A stretch of 24,985 nt of DNA from a virus, in IMG/VR virus record IMGVR_UViG_3300023112_001811, positions 1 through 24,985 of that record; one strand, 5' to 3'. Position numbers and translations under genes: made by a program. The notes under the pieces are model-generated. The model was not told where the DNA came from. It searched no databases and was given only the letters and a program-made list of their open reading frames with translations. Shown here in pieces: positions 7,133-15,014 of this stretch. Each line of letters opens with the position of its first letter. Position 1 is the first letter of the stretch.

Positions 7133-8833
7133 ATGGCTAAAGACAGAATAGAAGAAATTTTAGACAGTTTACTGAATGACATTGGAATAGAAGTCGATGA
7201 GTTTATTGCTCAAGTACACAAAAGAGAGCCTGTAAAGGCATCTAGTGATGAGCTTCATCCTCAAAAAAATGATACTCCATCTCCCATCCCTAAACTCCCA
7301 AAATCCGGTGATGCCCCAGCATTGCCTTCTGGAACTAAGGCCACTCAGCCAGAATTTGATTCTGAAGATCTTAAAAAGACATTTGCTCCAAAACCTGAAA
7401 CACCTGAATATGGCTTTGGTCGGGCATCAAGTCCAAGTGGCATGAGCGGCGGTGTGTCGCCTGTCCAACAATCAAGATCTGGATATGATCCGAATTCAAA
7501 GCTTCCATGGTTTAAACATGGAATGAAGGGATTTTTTAGAAAGCTGTGGCACGGCGACCATCCTGAGAATCCCAGTTGGCAAGGGTATAAAGCCGAGCAA
7601 AGGCTAACTCTAGATGAATGCATATTCTTAAATAAGCAAATATCAGAAAAAGTTGACCAACTTTCAAATCAATTTTTGACAGAAGCTGTAGTGACCGATT
7701 ATGATGATCTAATCAATTCTCTCAAAGAAAAAATAGCAAGTCACTTCAGGCAAGCTGTGGCCGAAGCTAGACAAAAAGGCAGCAACTCTAGAGGAGCGGG
7801 CAGGAAAACCAACCTTGAAACATTAAACGTTTTCTTGAGTCAATTAGGAATAGATCCATTAACTAATTTAGATGAAGCCATGGAAACTCTAATCAATAAA
7901 ATCAATACGGATGAAATTGATATGGAAGGATGGGAGTTCGTAAAAAATAAAAACACTTGGATACTGAAAAAAGGTACTCGAACCCTGCCGCCGTTCGGTA
8001 ACCAAGGAAAGGGAATAATTCAAAGATTGATTAATAAAAAGAAATCTCCCGAGGCAGATTCTGCTGAAATGTCCTCTTCGTCAGCACCCACTGCTGATGA
8101 TGTGGATGCTGGTAAAGGGGACGACACGCCCACGGGCGTTGTAAGCAAAGTAAGGCCAATCAGTCCTCCTTCTGGTGGAGACGAGTCTGGCAAAGAAGGC
8201 GACAATGCTGACGTTTCAAGCAAAACGGCCAACGTCTTTACTAATGAGAAATCTAAAGAATTTATAGGGCTAATGCCCCATGTATTAGGAGACAGCGACC
8301 CTTTAATAGATATCTACAGTCTAAGATCGTGGAAAAAGAATATAGCAAATTCAGAAGACGAAGAGCTAAAATCTTTTTATACAAAACGACTTAAGCAACA
8401 CAACGATGAAACTAAGGAAAGTAAAAAACTTGAGGAATTAAAAAAGGATCAACAACTTAAATTGCATATTCAAGTCATGGCAGATTTAATTTCTAAACAC
8501 GGCTTCAGCGGTGAACTCTCTCCTGAAGAAATTTTGAAAATGGACAAGTCACAGGTCGAAAACAAACTTAGAGAAATTCCAGTTGATCGTGAGCCAGTTG
8601 AACTCTCTCAAGGACCGAGCAAAGGTGCAGTTTCTTCATACAAATTTGAAGGAGCGGGCTTAGATCATTATAAAGCTACAAAAATACTAGAACAATTAAA
8701 TCCGCATCATAAGCTGGAGTATTACAAAAAACTTTTGTCTTGTGGGATTCGTATGAGTTCAGACAGAATTAATTTAAGCGAAATTAAGCTCAACGAAAGA
8801 GTTAAATACCTAAAAGAAAAACTATATCGCTAA
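7133..8833 (+). CDS. Large hypothetical protein with disordered linkers (566 aa)
   Basis: Ribosome site TTGGAGTG precedes the ATG. Regions: a short N-terminal helix (1-30, acidic, DDLLNDIGIEVDEF-like), a Pro/Ser-rich linker (40-115), a folded basic segment (120-235, with WFKHGMKGFFRKLWHG and a helical region), a helical part at 235-300, a Ser/Asp/Gly-rich linker (300-365), and a charged helical C-terminal part (370-566). No catalytic motif or transmembrane segment is visible. The multi-domain, linker-rich layout would suit a scaffold, a virion core protein or a partner of the actin-like protein. It is the last gene of the rightward cluster and faces glpX tail to tail with 2 nt between stops. 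Confidence 0.7.
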   Translation: MAKDRIEEILDSLLNDIGIEVDEFIAQVHKREPVKASSDELHPQKNDTPSPIPKLPKSGDAPALPSGTKATQPEFDSEDLKKTFAPKPETPEYGFGRASSPSGMSGGVSPVQQSRSGYDPNSKLPWFKHGMKGFFRKLWHGDHPENPSWQGYKAEQRLTLDECIFLNKQISEKVDQLSNQFLTEAVVTDYDDLINSLKEKIASHFRQAVAEARQKGSNSRGAGRKTNLETLNVFLSQLGIDPLTNLDEAMETLINKINTDEIDMEGWEFVKNKNTWILKKGTRTLPPFGNQGKGIIQRLINKKKSPEADSAEMSSSSAPTADDVDAGKGDDTPTGVVSKVRPISPPSGGDESGKEGDNADVSSKTANVFTNEKSKEFIGLMPHVLGDSDPLIDIYSLRSWKKNIANSEDEELKSFYTKRLKQHNDETKESKKLEELKKDQQLKLHIQVMADLISKHGFSGELSPEEILKMDKSQVENKLREIPVDREPVELSQGPSKGAVSSYKFEGAGLDHYKATKILEQLNPHHKLEYYKKLLSCGIRMSSDRINLSEIKLNERVKYLKEKLYR

Positions 8834-8835
8834 AT

Positions 8836-9786
8836 TTAATTTCCGTGTTCTGTCGTCAACCATCTGACTGTCCCGCTTTCTGATCTCATAGATACTGAGC
8901 TAGTGACTGGGCCATTGGATGTAAATCTAACGCCTTTCAAGAATTTCCCATCCGTAATCCCAGTGGCAGCAAACATGACCTCGCCTTCAGCGAGGTCATT
9001 TATATGCATCGAATCAGATGCATGTGTCAAAATTCCTTGAAAATCACCACATTTTTGTACTGACTCCTCGACTTCCCTACATTGCAGGAAACCTCCCATG
9101 CATTTCATCGCTGAGGCGGCTATCACAGCCTCTGGTGCTCCACCGATGCTCCAATACATATCAATCCCGCTATCGGGCACACAGGTGGCAATACAGGCCG
9201 TCACATCGCAGTCACTAATAAACTTGATCCGGCAACCTATTTTCCTCAGTTCTCCAACAAGTGGCTTTGTTCTTTCTCGGTCTAGAACACATACGGTAAC
9301 ATGCTCTGGCGATTTCCCCAAAGCAGCAGCAACCATCCCAACATTTGCACTTGCAGGGTTTTTGAGGTCAATCTGAGCCTTTGCTGCCACCTTGGGACCC
9401 ACGGCAATCTTGTCCATGTAAAAAACATCTGTTTTGTACAGTGATCCTACATTCCCCATAGCAAGAACGGCCATTGCTTCGTACCCACCTTTAGCCGTGG
9501 GGGTTGTTCCCTCAATCGGATCGACTGCAATATCATATTCCGCATCAGAGGGACAATCCCCATATGCGGCTCCGACCAGATCTCCTTCAAAAAGCCCGAA
9601 AGAACCATCTTTGATTCCTTCGCCTATAGCTATTTGCGCACGAAAATCTATATCGTTCAATCTTGAACGCATTGCATCGGTTGCAGCTTTGTCTGCTAAC
9701 TCTTTATTGCCTCGACCAACCCATTCGGCAGCAGATATTGCCGCTGCCTCTGTCGCCCTTATTATATCTAAGTGATGGTTTTTCAT
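8836..9786 (-). CDS. glpX: Fructose-1,6-bisphosphatase class II (GlpX type)
   Basis: 316 residues, normal GlpX length. It hydrolyses fructose-1,6-bisphosphate (in some lineages also sedoheptulose-1,7-bisphosphate), a step of gluconeogenesis and the Calvin cycle. Seen: D37 (KAATDAMR), E56 in IGEG, DPIEGTT with D89, E92, T94, TAKGG at 97-101, YMDKIAVGP, SDCDVTA, and GGAPEA with E219; these correspond to the metal- and substrate-binding residues known from E. coli GlpX. After IGEG the usual ERDEAPMLY-type loop is replaced by IKDGSFGLF. The start overlaps the upstream gene by ATGA (4 nt), showing translational coupling. The gene looks more GC-rich than its neighbours (53% in 9121-9180 by hand count, against 38% in 9901-9960), suggesting later acquisition. 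Likely an auxiliary metabolic gene. Confidence 0.94.
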   Translation of the reverse strand: MKNHHLDIIRATEAAAISAAEWVGRGNKELADKAATDAMRSRLNDIDFRAQIAIGEGIKDGSFGLFEGDLVGAAYGDCPSDAEYDIAVDPIEGTTPTAKGGYEAMAVLAMGNVGSLYKTDVFYMDKIAVGPKVAAKAQIDLKNPASANVGMVAAALGKSPEHVTVCVLDRERTKPLVGELRKIGCRIKFISDCDVTACIATCVPDSGIDMYWSIGGAPEAVIAASAMKCMGGFLQCREVEESVQKCGDFQGILTHASDSMHINDLAEGEVMFAATGITDGKFLKGVRFTSNGPVTSSVSMRSESGTVRWLTTEHGN

Positions 9787-10193
9787 TTTATATCTTTCTG
9801 TATCATGTCAGATAAGTCACTCATGGAATCTACATTTAAATATTCAGAAGATTCGGCTTGAGCATCATCTTTTCCTTGAGTGCTATATTGTTTTTTGATC
9901 TGTTCGGCGTCTTCTTTATATTTTTTGATCATTTCAGCATCGTTTTCGTTCTCTGGGTCTAGGACTTCTTCCTCAGAAATGCTTACGACATTATTCATGA
10001 AGACAAAAGTGGACAAACCAGTTGTCACTTGTTGCATCATGATTCCATGTTCGTTCACAAATTCTATAGCACCCATAAAATAAACATACAAAGGCTTTGG
10101 ATATGTTTTTGGATTTTCTTGTTTGAAATCTCTATTGATGCCTACAGTAAAAACCGTGCATACTTTTCCAACAAATCTCTCTAAATGTTTCAT
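9783..10193 (-). CDS. Hypothetical protein coupled to glpX (136 aa)
   Basis: Residues 1-75 form an alternating beta pattern (KVCTVFTVGINRDF, then LYVYFMGAIEFVNEHGIMM, TGLSTFVFMNNVVSISEEE) like a small five-strand barrel of the Sm/SH3 kind; residues 76-136 are acidic and probably disordered. The TGA overlaps the glpX ATG. No ribosome site precedes its ATG; TTTATATC lies directly upstream, as in other possible leaderless genes here. No family named with confidence. It might be a phage regulator unrelated to metabolism into whose unit glpX was inserted. Confidence 0.68.
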   Translation of the reverse strand: MKHLERFVGKVCTVFTVGINRDFKQENPKTYPKPLYVYFMGAIEFVNEHGIMMQQVTTGLSTFVFMNNVVSISEEEVLDPENENDAEMIKKYKEDAEQIKKQYSTQGKDDAQAESSEYLNVDSMSDLSDMIQKDIK

Positions 10194-10224
10194 GATATAA
10201 ACTAGTTAATTAAGAATTAGTTTT

Positions 10225-11292
10225 TTATTCTGTGTCTAAGTTTTTAGCGATTTTACCGCTTTTAATTTCCCATTCAAAAACATCAAATGGTTCGGTGCTT
10301 TTCTTGATGTAGGCACTTATAATTTTTGCATTTAACTTTTCCAACATTTGATTCCAGTCTTTATATCCTTCCGGTGGGAATGCATATTCAACAGAAATTC
10401 CACCCCTTACGCAAGATAAACCGATTTCTGGTAAAGAGTCTTTTCCAGCCCTATCGTTATCCAAACATAGGACAACTTTTGACTCTAAGTCTCTTAAAAT
10501 CTGGGCATGCTTATCGCTAATTTCCTTTCCCCCAAAAGCACCAGACCACATACCAGACATTCTTAAAACTTTCGCATCCAATTCGCCCTCTGTTAAATGT
10601 ATTTTTGATCCTTGCTCAGGCCAAGCTGGAAAATATAAAATATCTGACTTTCCGATTCCAAGTTCTTTAGGAGGTCCCATATACTTCGGAACTCTTTTCT
10701 CGCTTCCTAAGTATCGAGCATTGAAGTAAATTAAATCCCCATACTTATCATAATAAGGTATAATGATTCTATTAGTGTAGTCAATGTCGCCAATCTTGCC
10801 GCCAATGCACACCAGAAGTCCATCTGTGGGGATCTTCCTTTCAGATAGGTGCATCTCTGCATTTATTCGATAAAAATCGCTTTCTGGAAGGTCTTTGATT
10901 TTATATGAATTTGGCGGAAGGGACAAAGTTAACTCTTTCTCTTCCGCCACAGGGGCAATTTCTTGATTTGAATTATTAAATATTTCTTCTAACTTTAATT
11001 CTGCCTCTGCTAAAAACGTGTCGCTTCCTCCCAATATCTCCAAAGCTTCGTCGTATGAGCATCCATCTCTAAACATGACAAGAGAAATTAAAGTTCCTCG
11101 TTCTTCTGTTTTCCAACAGTGAAAGACTCCATTATTTCTTTTTTTCTTACCGCCAGAGCAATTACACCACATCTTATGTTTGTAATCTTCAGTAAAAGGA
11201 GAATTCAAGCGAATTTCTTCACCCTTTACTATCACATCGCCACCCCAACGGGATTCTGCCCAAGCTAGAAATTTATCAAAATCGACCGACAT
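10225..11292 (-). CDS. DNA primase (zinc finger + Toprim)
   Basis: The frame is open to 11355, but ATG 11292 (MSVDFDKFLAWAESRWGG) is preferred because the upstream codons would overlap the divergent promoter region; this gives 355 residues, close to T4 gp61 (342). The N-terminal zinc-finger-like segment has C43, C45, H58, C59 (pattern as in CHC2 primases, spacing altered). Toprim motifs: TEGELDA with E236 and CLDNDRAG with D278 and D280, followed by YKDWNQML at 310-317, typical of DnaG-type primases. No helicase domain is present, so a separate helicase is expected elsewhere. It would make RNA primers for lagging-strand synthesis. Divergent from the Cas4-like nuclease. Confidence 0.88.
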   Translation of the reverse strand: MSVDFDKFLAWAESRWGGDVIVKGEEIRLNSPFTEDYKHKMWCNCSGGKKKRNNGVFHCWKTEERGTLISLVMFRDGCSYDEALEILGGSDTFLAEAELKLEEIFNNSNQEIAPVAEEKELTLSLPPNSYKIKDLPESDFYRINAEMHLSERKIPTDGLLVCIGGKIGDIDYTNRIIIPYYDKYGDLIYFNARYLGSEKRVPKYMGPPKELGIGKSDILYFPAWPEQGSKIHLTEGELDAKVLRMSGMWSGAFGGKEISDKHAQILRDLESKVVLCLDNDRAGKDSLPEIGLSCVRGGISVEYAFPPEGYKDWNQMLEKLNAKIISAYIKKSTEPFDVFEWEIKSGKIAKNLDTE

Positions 11293-11381
11293 TAAGACCA
11301 CTCTGCAAATTGGTATTGCTATTTTTTTACTTGAAGAATAAATTAACAAAAACATTTTCTTTAGTCAACGGAAGTTTCTCA

Positions 11382-12158
11382 ATGGATATCAACCACATAA
11401 GCGTTTCCCGAAAAGATGTGTGGAATAAATGTCAGCAACAATACAAGTATAAATATCATCTAAAAATTGACACTGGAGTTGAGGAGCCTTTTTTCTTCAC
11501 ATACGGATCAATGGTCCACAAGATTGCAGAGTTGTATGTCGAAAAAGAAGCAAAAGTTTCTTTAGAGAAGATATCGCAAGATATACTGGAAGGAAAAATA
11601 CCTTTCGACCAAGATAAAGATGGGAATGAAATTTTTGCTCCTACATTGCCCAAGGAATATAAAAAGAGATTTCCCAAACATATGGAATCAATTCAGTATT
11701 TGACTGATCAACTTGGAACAGAGGGAGAGATAGAATATAAATTTGAATTTGACATCGATCCTCCAAACAACAAAATGATCAAGGGATTCATCGACAGGTT
11801 GATTCCTAAAGGTGATGAATGGATAATTATTGATTACAAAACAACTAAAAAGGGAAGATATAGGAAAAATCTAAGAACAATTCGAACAGACTTGCAATTG
11901 CGAGCATATGCCAGAGTTGTTCAATTGGAAAAAGGAATACCAGCAAACAAAATTCGTGCTGCTTTGTATTACTTAGAAGACAAATCTTTGATTGGATGCA
12001 AGTTTTCTGAACAATCACTTATCGAAGCTCATGAAGAACTGATCTATGCATATGATCAAATTAAACGAACCCCTGAAAATAAAGCATGGGGAAACGTGCA
12101 AGATCACTGCAAGTTTTGCGACTATAGAACCATATGCCCGTTTTATAGATTAACATGA
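11382..12158 (+). CDS. Cas4/RecB-like PD-(D/E)XK nuclease with Fe-S cluster motif
   Basis: An open frame reaches back to 11310, but ATG 11382 (MDINHISVSRKDVW) with GGAAG upstream fits the family's S-x-S/T start; 258 residues. Motifs: C17 in WNKCQQQY, H46 in YGSMVH, E near 118, D138 in KGFIDRL, D151-x-K153 in IIDYKTTK, Q172 in LQLRAYA, and C243-x2-C246-x5-C252 at the end. One early plus three late cysteines is the 4Fe-4S arrangement of Cas4 and AddB-type nucleases. No cas1/cas2 or CRISPR array is nearby, so a DNA-processing role in phage replication, recombination or host DNA breakdown is more likely than CRISPR adaptation. Confidence 0.88.
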   Translation: MDINHISVSRKDVWNKCQQQYKYKYHLKIDTGVEEPFFFTYGSMVHKIAELYVEKEAKVSLEKISQDILEGKIPFDQDKDGNEIFAPTLPKEYKKRFPKHMESIQYLTDQLGTEGEIEYKFEFDIDPPNNKMIKGFIDRLIPKGDEWIIIDYKTTKKGRYRKNLRTIRTDLQLRAYARVVQLEKGIPANKIRAALYYLEDKSLIGCKFSEQSLIEAHEELIYAYDQIKRTPENKAWGNVQDHCKFCDYRTICPFYRLT

Positions 12159-12159
12159 C

Positions 12160-13107
12160 CTATCTCAAACCTAGCGGAACACTCATTCGTCCTGAAGGAA
12201 TTGGTATATAACTTTTTGGGAATCTTCTATCGAAATCAGATCTGTCTAGGATTCTAATTTCTCTTGCAGAACCAAAAGGATTAATATCAAGTAACCAGCC
12301 ATATCCATTTTGGTTGAACATTTTATGGATTGCACTCAATGGGGTAAAGTACCCAATTCCAGATCCATTATAATTAGAGGTTCCCCAACAAGTTCCGATA
12401 TAATATCCAGCATCATCTAAAAGACCGCCACCACTTCGACCTGGCCTCGGTGAATTATATTTGGTAATTAAATCGCCACCTCGAAATTCATCTATCACTA
12501 CATCATAATGTGCCACTTCGCTCCCGTTGTCGCACCCAGTAGAATGTCGATGAGAGTTTTCTGGTATTATGTGATATTTTGGCGCAATTGGAAAATAAGA
12601 AGGCTCCCAGTCCGCTTTAAATTTAAGAAGACTGCTGTCGTATCCTCTGTCATTTGACCAAAACAACACTTGTGCCTTATATACTTTTGGTCTTTTTAAT
12701 TTAACATTATTGTGATACCATACAACAATCTCACAGCTTACAGGATTACTCCTAAGATCAGCAGATGAACGAGTCCCGCTCCAGAGGTGTCCACAACTAG
12801 CCACGTAGGCTTCTTTTGTTACCTTGTCGTAATAGACAATTGTTCCAGACCCTGAAGCATTCGATACTCTGATTTTTACAGAAGGGGATAAAAAACGTCG
12901 AAACTCAATTCCTCTTTGAGCAAGCGGCTGATCGGTTTTTAACGATGCAGTACGTGGGTTTCCATCTTGTACAAGAGGCATACGGGCAACATCGTTATCT
13001 GATGCACCCCACATAACTATAGGATCGCCAACGTGTGAATCATGACTGTGGAAGAACGTCATGAAACAAAACATAAATGACAACACTAGTAAAAATGTTT
13101 TTTTCAT
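12160..13107 (-). CDS. Exported trypsin-like serine protease
   Basis: ATG 13107 is chosen because AAAGGAG lies 5 nt upstream; a GTG at 13113 would add two residues. Residues 1-20 form a signal peptide (KK, then a long Leu/Phe run, ending near HSHDS). Catalytic triad of the chymotrypsin fold: H107 in VASCGHLW, D157 in DRGYDSSLLKF, S225 in RPGRSGGGLLDD, followed by YIGTCWGTS. Length (315) fits S1-like bacterial proteases. Cysteines C105, C125, C192 and C240 may form disulfides outside the cytoplasm. It probably acts in the periplasm or outside the cell; substrate unknown. The stop lies 2 nt after the stop of the Cas4-like gene, convergent. Confidence 0.87.
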   Translation of the reverse strand: MKKTFLLVLSFMFCFMTFFHSHDSHVGDPIVMWGASDNDVARMPLVQDGNPRTASLKTDQPLAQRGIEFRRFLSPSVKIRVSNASGSGTIVYYDKVTKEAYVASCGHLWSGTRSSADLRSNPVSCEIVVWYHNNVKLKRPKVYKAQVLFWSNDRGYDSSLLKFKADWEPSYFPIAPKYHIIPENSHRHSTGCDNGSEVAHYDVVIDEFRGGDLITKYNSPRPGRSGGGLLDDAGYYIGTCWGTSNYNGSGIGYFTPLSAIHKMFNQNGYGWLLDINPFGSAREIRILDRSDFDRRFPKSYIPIPSGRMSVPLGLR

Positions 13108-13138
13108 TATCACTCCTTTGAATTATCGTGTTCGTTCA

Positions 13139-13150
13139 ACTTATATAGTT
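13139..13150. promoter_or_regulatory. Shared divergent TATATA box (protease / 161-aa gene)
   Basis: ACTTATATAGTT on plus reads AACTATATAAGT on minus. It lies 31 nt before the protease ATG (minus) and 21 nt before the ATG at 13172 (plus), and each gene has its own ribosome site between box and start. One near-symmetric element could drive both genes. Confidence 0.5.
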
Positions 13151-13171
13151 TTAGACAATAGGAAAAAGAAA

Positions 13172-13657
13172 ATGTTAACCTTAGCAGTATCTCATAATGT
13201 GTTTTTGAACGAAAAACAAAGAAAAGAACTAATAAATGGAAAAACTATAGAATGTATAGGCGTTAGTGTTCCAGTTTGGTTTCATAAAGGAACAACATCA
13301 GAACCTGCTGTTGAAATATTTAGCAAGTACCATTTAACAAACGTAAAACAAATCTATCCTGTTTCTACAACTAAACAAGGTTACAAAATAAACTTGCCAC
13401 AGGTTCCTGATGATTATGAAAAAATAGAAACAGAAGAAGACGAGTGGAATGAAATGACGGAAAAAGAACGTCTTCTATGGGGTGAAATAAATAAAGAACC
13501 TGACAGTGCTGAGAATTTAAGAGATATAAAAGATGGTGGAAATGAATTTTTAAAGTTCAAAACTCTTGATTTAATTACAAAAGATAAATGGAAAATAAAT
13601 GTAATCCACTATGTGGAAATACAAAAAAAAGAAATTTTAGAAAGCACTTTATCTTAG
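13172..13657 (+). CDS. Hypothetical protein (161 aa)
   Basis: The open frame begins at 13061 inside the protease gene; ATG 13172 is preferred because AGGAAAAAG lies just upstream and the shared TATATA box precedes it. The N-terminal part (MLTLAVSHNVFLNEKQRKEL) and residues 30-75 appear folded with beta strands; residues 85-125 are very acidic (EKIETEEDEWNEMTEKE). No recognised motif, signal or membrane segment. Its stop overlaps the convergent virion-like gene by 3 nt. Confidence 0.62.
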   Translation: MLTLAVSHNVFLNEKQRKELINGKTIECIGVSVPVWFHKGTTSEPAVEIFSKYHLTNVKQIYPVSTTKQGYKINLPQVPDDYEKIETEEDEWNEMTEKERLLWGEINKEPDSAENLRDIKDGGNEFLKFKTLDLITKDKWKINVIHYVEIQKKEILESTLS

Positions 13658-14196
13658 GGAGCAGGAGGGCAATCTCTCAAACTCAAGCCCATTCTCATGT
13701 TTACAGACTCTCCATCAGACAAAGTTATTTCACTACTGAGTGCGACCGTTGCAATTAAGTCGCCTGATAAACCAGTTGCGTTCGTAAAAAACAACTGTCT
13801 CACTGGCCCCCAAGATCCGCCCGAGGCACTAAATTGAATAATAGGCCCATTAGCCTGATTCACTCCTTCTACCTCAGAAACCGAAAACTGTCCCTCTGAG
13901 CTTATAGTTTGTCTAAAGTAGCCATTAGTAACAGGTTCTCCGAGAATATCTGCCATCGAATCACCAGCGTTTGGAGATATCCTACCATCCAAACCAAAGT
14001 AATAATTATTTGGTATAAATGTGTTTGGATTATTTCCACCCGAAAAAACTGAATTCAGTACAAATGCCTCACCTTCAGTGTGGAAAATATTTTTTAAATT
14101 ATAATCTTCCCAAAGAATGTCGCCATTTTTAGACAAATGCTGAATATGCAGGACTTTTACCAATCCCGACCATGGTGATTCATTTTTATTTTTCAT
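13654..14196 (-). CDS. Putative virion (tail) protein (180 aa)
   Basis: Ser/Gly/Asn-rich with long beta-type stretches. Features: LHIQHLSKNGDILWEDYNLKN near residue 15-36, YYFGLDGR near 65, and an end rich in short strands (SSEITLSDGESVNMRMGLSLRD). The pattern (sentence-like beta strands, YFGLDG, final MRMGLSLRD) resembles small tail or receptor-binding virion proteins of T4-like phages; assignment is inference. No ribosome site precedes its ATG; only 18 nt separate it from the divergent ATG at 14215. Confidence 0.55.
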   Translation of the reverse strand: MKNKNESPWSGLVKVLHIQHLSKNGDILWEDYNLKNIFHTEGEAFVLNSVFSGGNNPNTFIPNNYYFGLDGRISPNAGDSMADILGEPVTNGYFRQTISSEGQFSVSEVEGVNQANGPIIQFSASGGSWGPVRQLFFTNATGLSGDLIATVALSSEITLSDGESVNMRMGLSLRDCPPAP

Positions 14197-14199
14197 AAT

Positions 14200-14210
14200 A
14201 GTATATATCA
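14200..14210. promoter_or_regulatory. TATATA box between divergent starts
   Basis: AGTATATATCA sits in the 18 nt between the ATG codons at 14196 (minus) and 14215 (plus), within 3-4 nt of each. Neither gene has a ribosome site. If this is a promoter, both transcripts would be nearly leaderless or start inside the gene. Confidence 0.35.
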
Positions 14211-14214
14211 GAGT

Positions 14215-14412
14215 ATGAAATGTTTATCTTTTAAAAAATGGATAGAATCACAGGTGTTAGGAGGAGGTTTGGAGCCTCCTAAACAAAGCCCTGTTGATCC
14301 TTCGCCAGCCCCTGGACAGTCCAGAGGAGCCTTCCCTACATATAATGCCGAAGAAGATCCGCCTACAAAGAAAAACAAATTCAGAATGAAGAAAAAGATG
14401 AAAAAAATCTAA
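14215..14412 (+). CDS. Small Pro-rich basic protein (65 aa)
   Basis: MKCLSFKKWIESQ is an amphipathic start; the middle is Pro/Gly/Ser-rich and the end is a Lys/Arg/Met tail (FRMKKKMKKI), so most of the chain is probably disordered and may bind nucleic acid or a virion surface. No family known. Weak start context (no ribosome site) keeps confidence moderate. Its stop overlaps the convergent 201-aa gene by 4 nt. Confidence 0.5.
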   Translation: MKCLSFKKWIESQVLGGGLEPPKQSPVDPSPAPGQSRGAFPTYNAEEDPPTKKNKFRMKKKMKKI

Positions 14413-15014
14413 TTGTAAATACGATGAAAAATTAATTCTCCAGCAATATCTGATTTCTTGATTAGATTTTTTTGCCAAATTTGCCAGTATTTCCAAAGCT
14501 TAGGATAATCTGATTTTAAAGTTTCAACTTGATTTGCATAAACTTCTGACCTTCTCAACTTAATCCCAAGCCAATTGTATTTTGGAAATTTACATGACGG
14601 ATTGTAGATTTTTACAAATTCATTCCAAAGCCAGAACTTCTTTGCGTTTTCATGCTTAGATGGACACAAGATGTTGTTGCAATAAGAATCATATTCTTTT
14701 TTAGGCATTGGTCTTCGCCAATTATTCAGGCTGGTGGGAATTGGCTGCTCTTGGAATTTGAACATTTTATAACTAGACAAGTGCGAGCCTTTGTCAAATA
14801 CATCATTTACATAGATTTCTTTCATGGGAGGAAGAACTAAATCTTTTTCGCATTCTGATATATTCCAATGCTTTACGAGGCAATCACTAGGCCACCCGTC
14901 TATTGTTGTTACTATTTTTTTTCCTGACTTGGAAGTTAAAAATAAAGAACACGGAAAAAATAAAGATAAATCTTTAAACCTGGATCTGACAAAGTATTCA
15001 ACTCCAAGATTCAT
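14409..15014 (-). CDS. Hypothetical protein (201 aa)
   Basis: The ATG at 15014 lies directly after the TAA of the acidic-protein gene (no spacer), so the two are coupled. Aromatic-rich (many Trp/Tyr/Phe) with a C-terminal half of helical, Lys-rich character (KLWKYWQIWQKNLIKK). Cysteines at C22, C45, C55 and C116/C121/C146 have no clear spacing pattern. No signal peptide and no recognised catalytic motif. Possibly an enzyme modifying or reading host molecules; function unknown. Confidence 0.62.
   Translation of the reverse strand: MNLGVEYFVRSRFKDLSLFFPCSLFLTSKSGKKIVTTIDGWPSDCLVKHWNISECEKDLVLPPMKEIYVNDVFDKGSHLSSYKMFKFQEQPIPTSLNNWRRPMPKKEYDSYCNNILCPSKHENAKKFWLWNEFVKIYNPSCKFPKYNWLGIKLRRSEVYANQVETLKSDYPKLWKYWQIWQKNLIKKSDIAGELIFHRIYN

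Noticed and set aside
9018-9775. Plus-strand ORFs opposite glpX
   Set aside because: Antisense shadows of a highly conserved enzyme gene.
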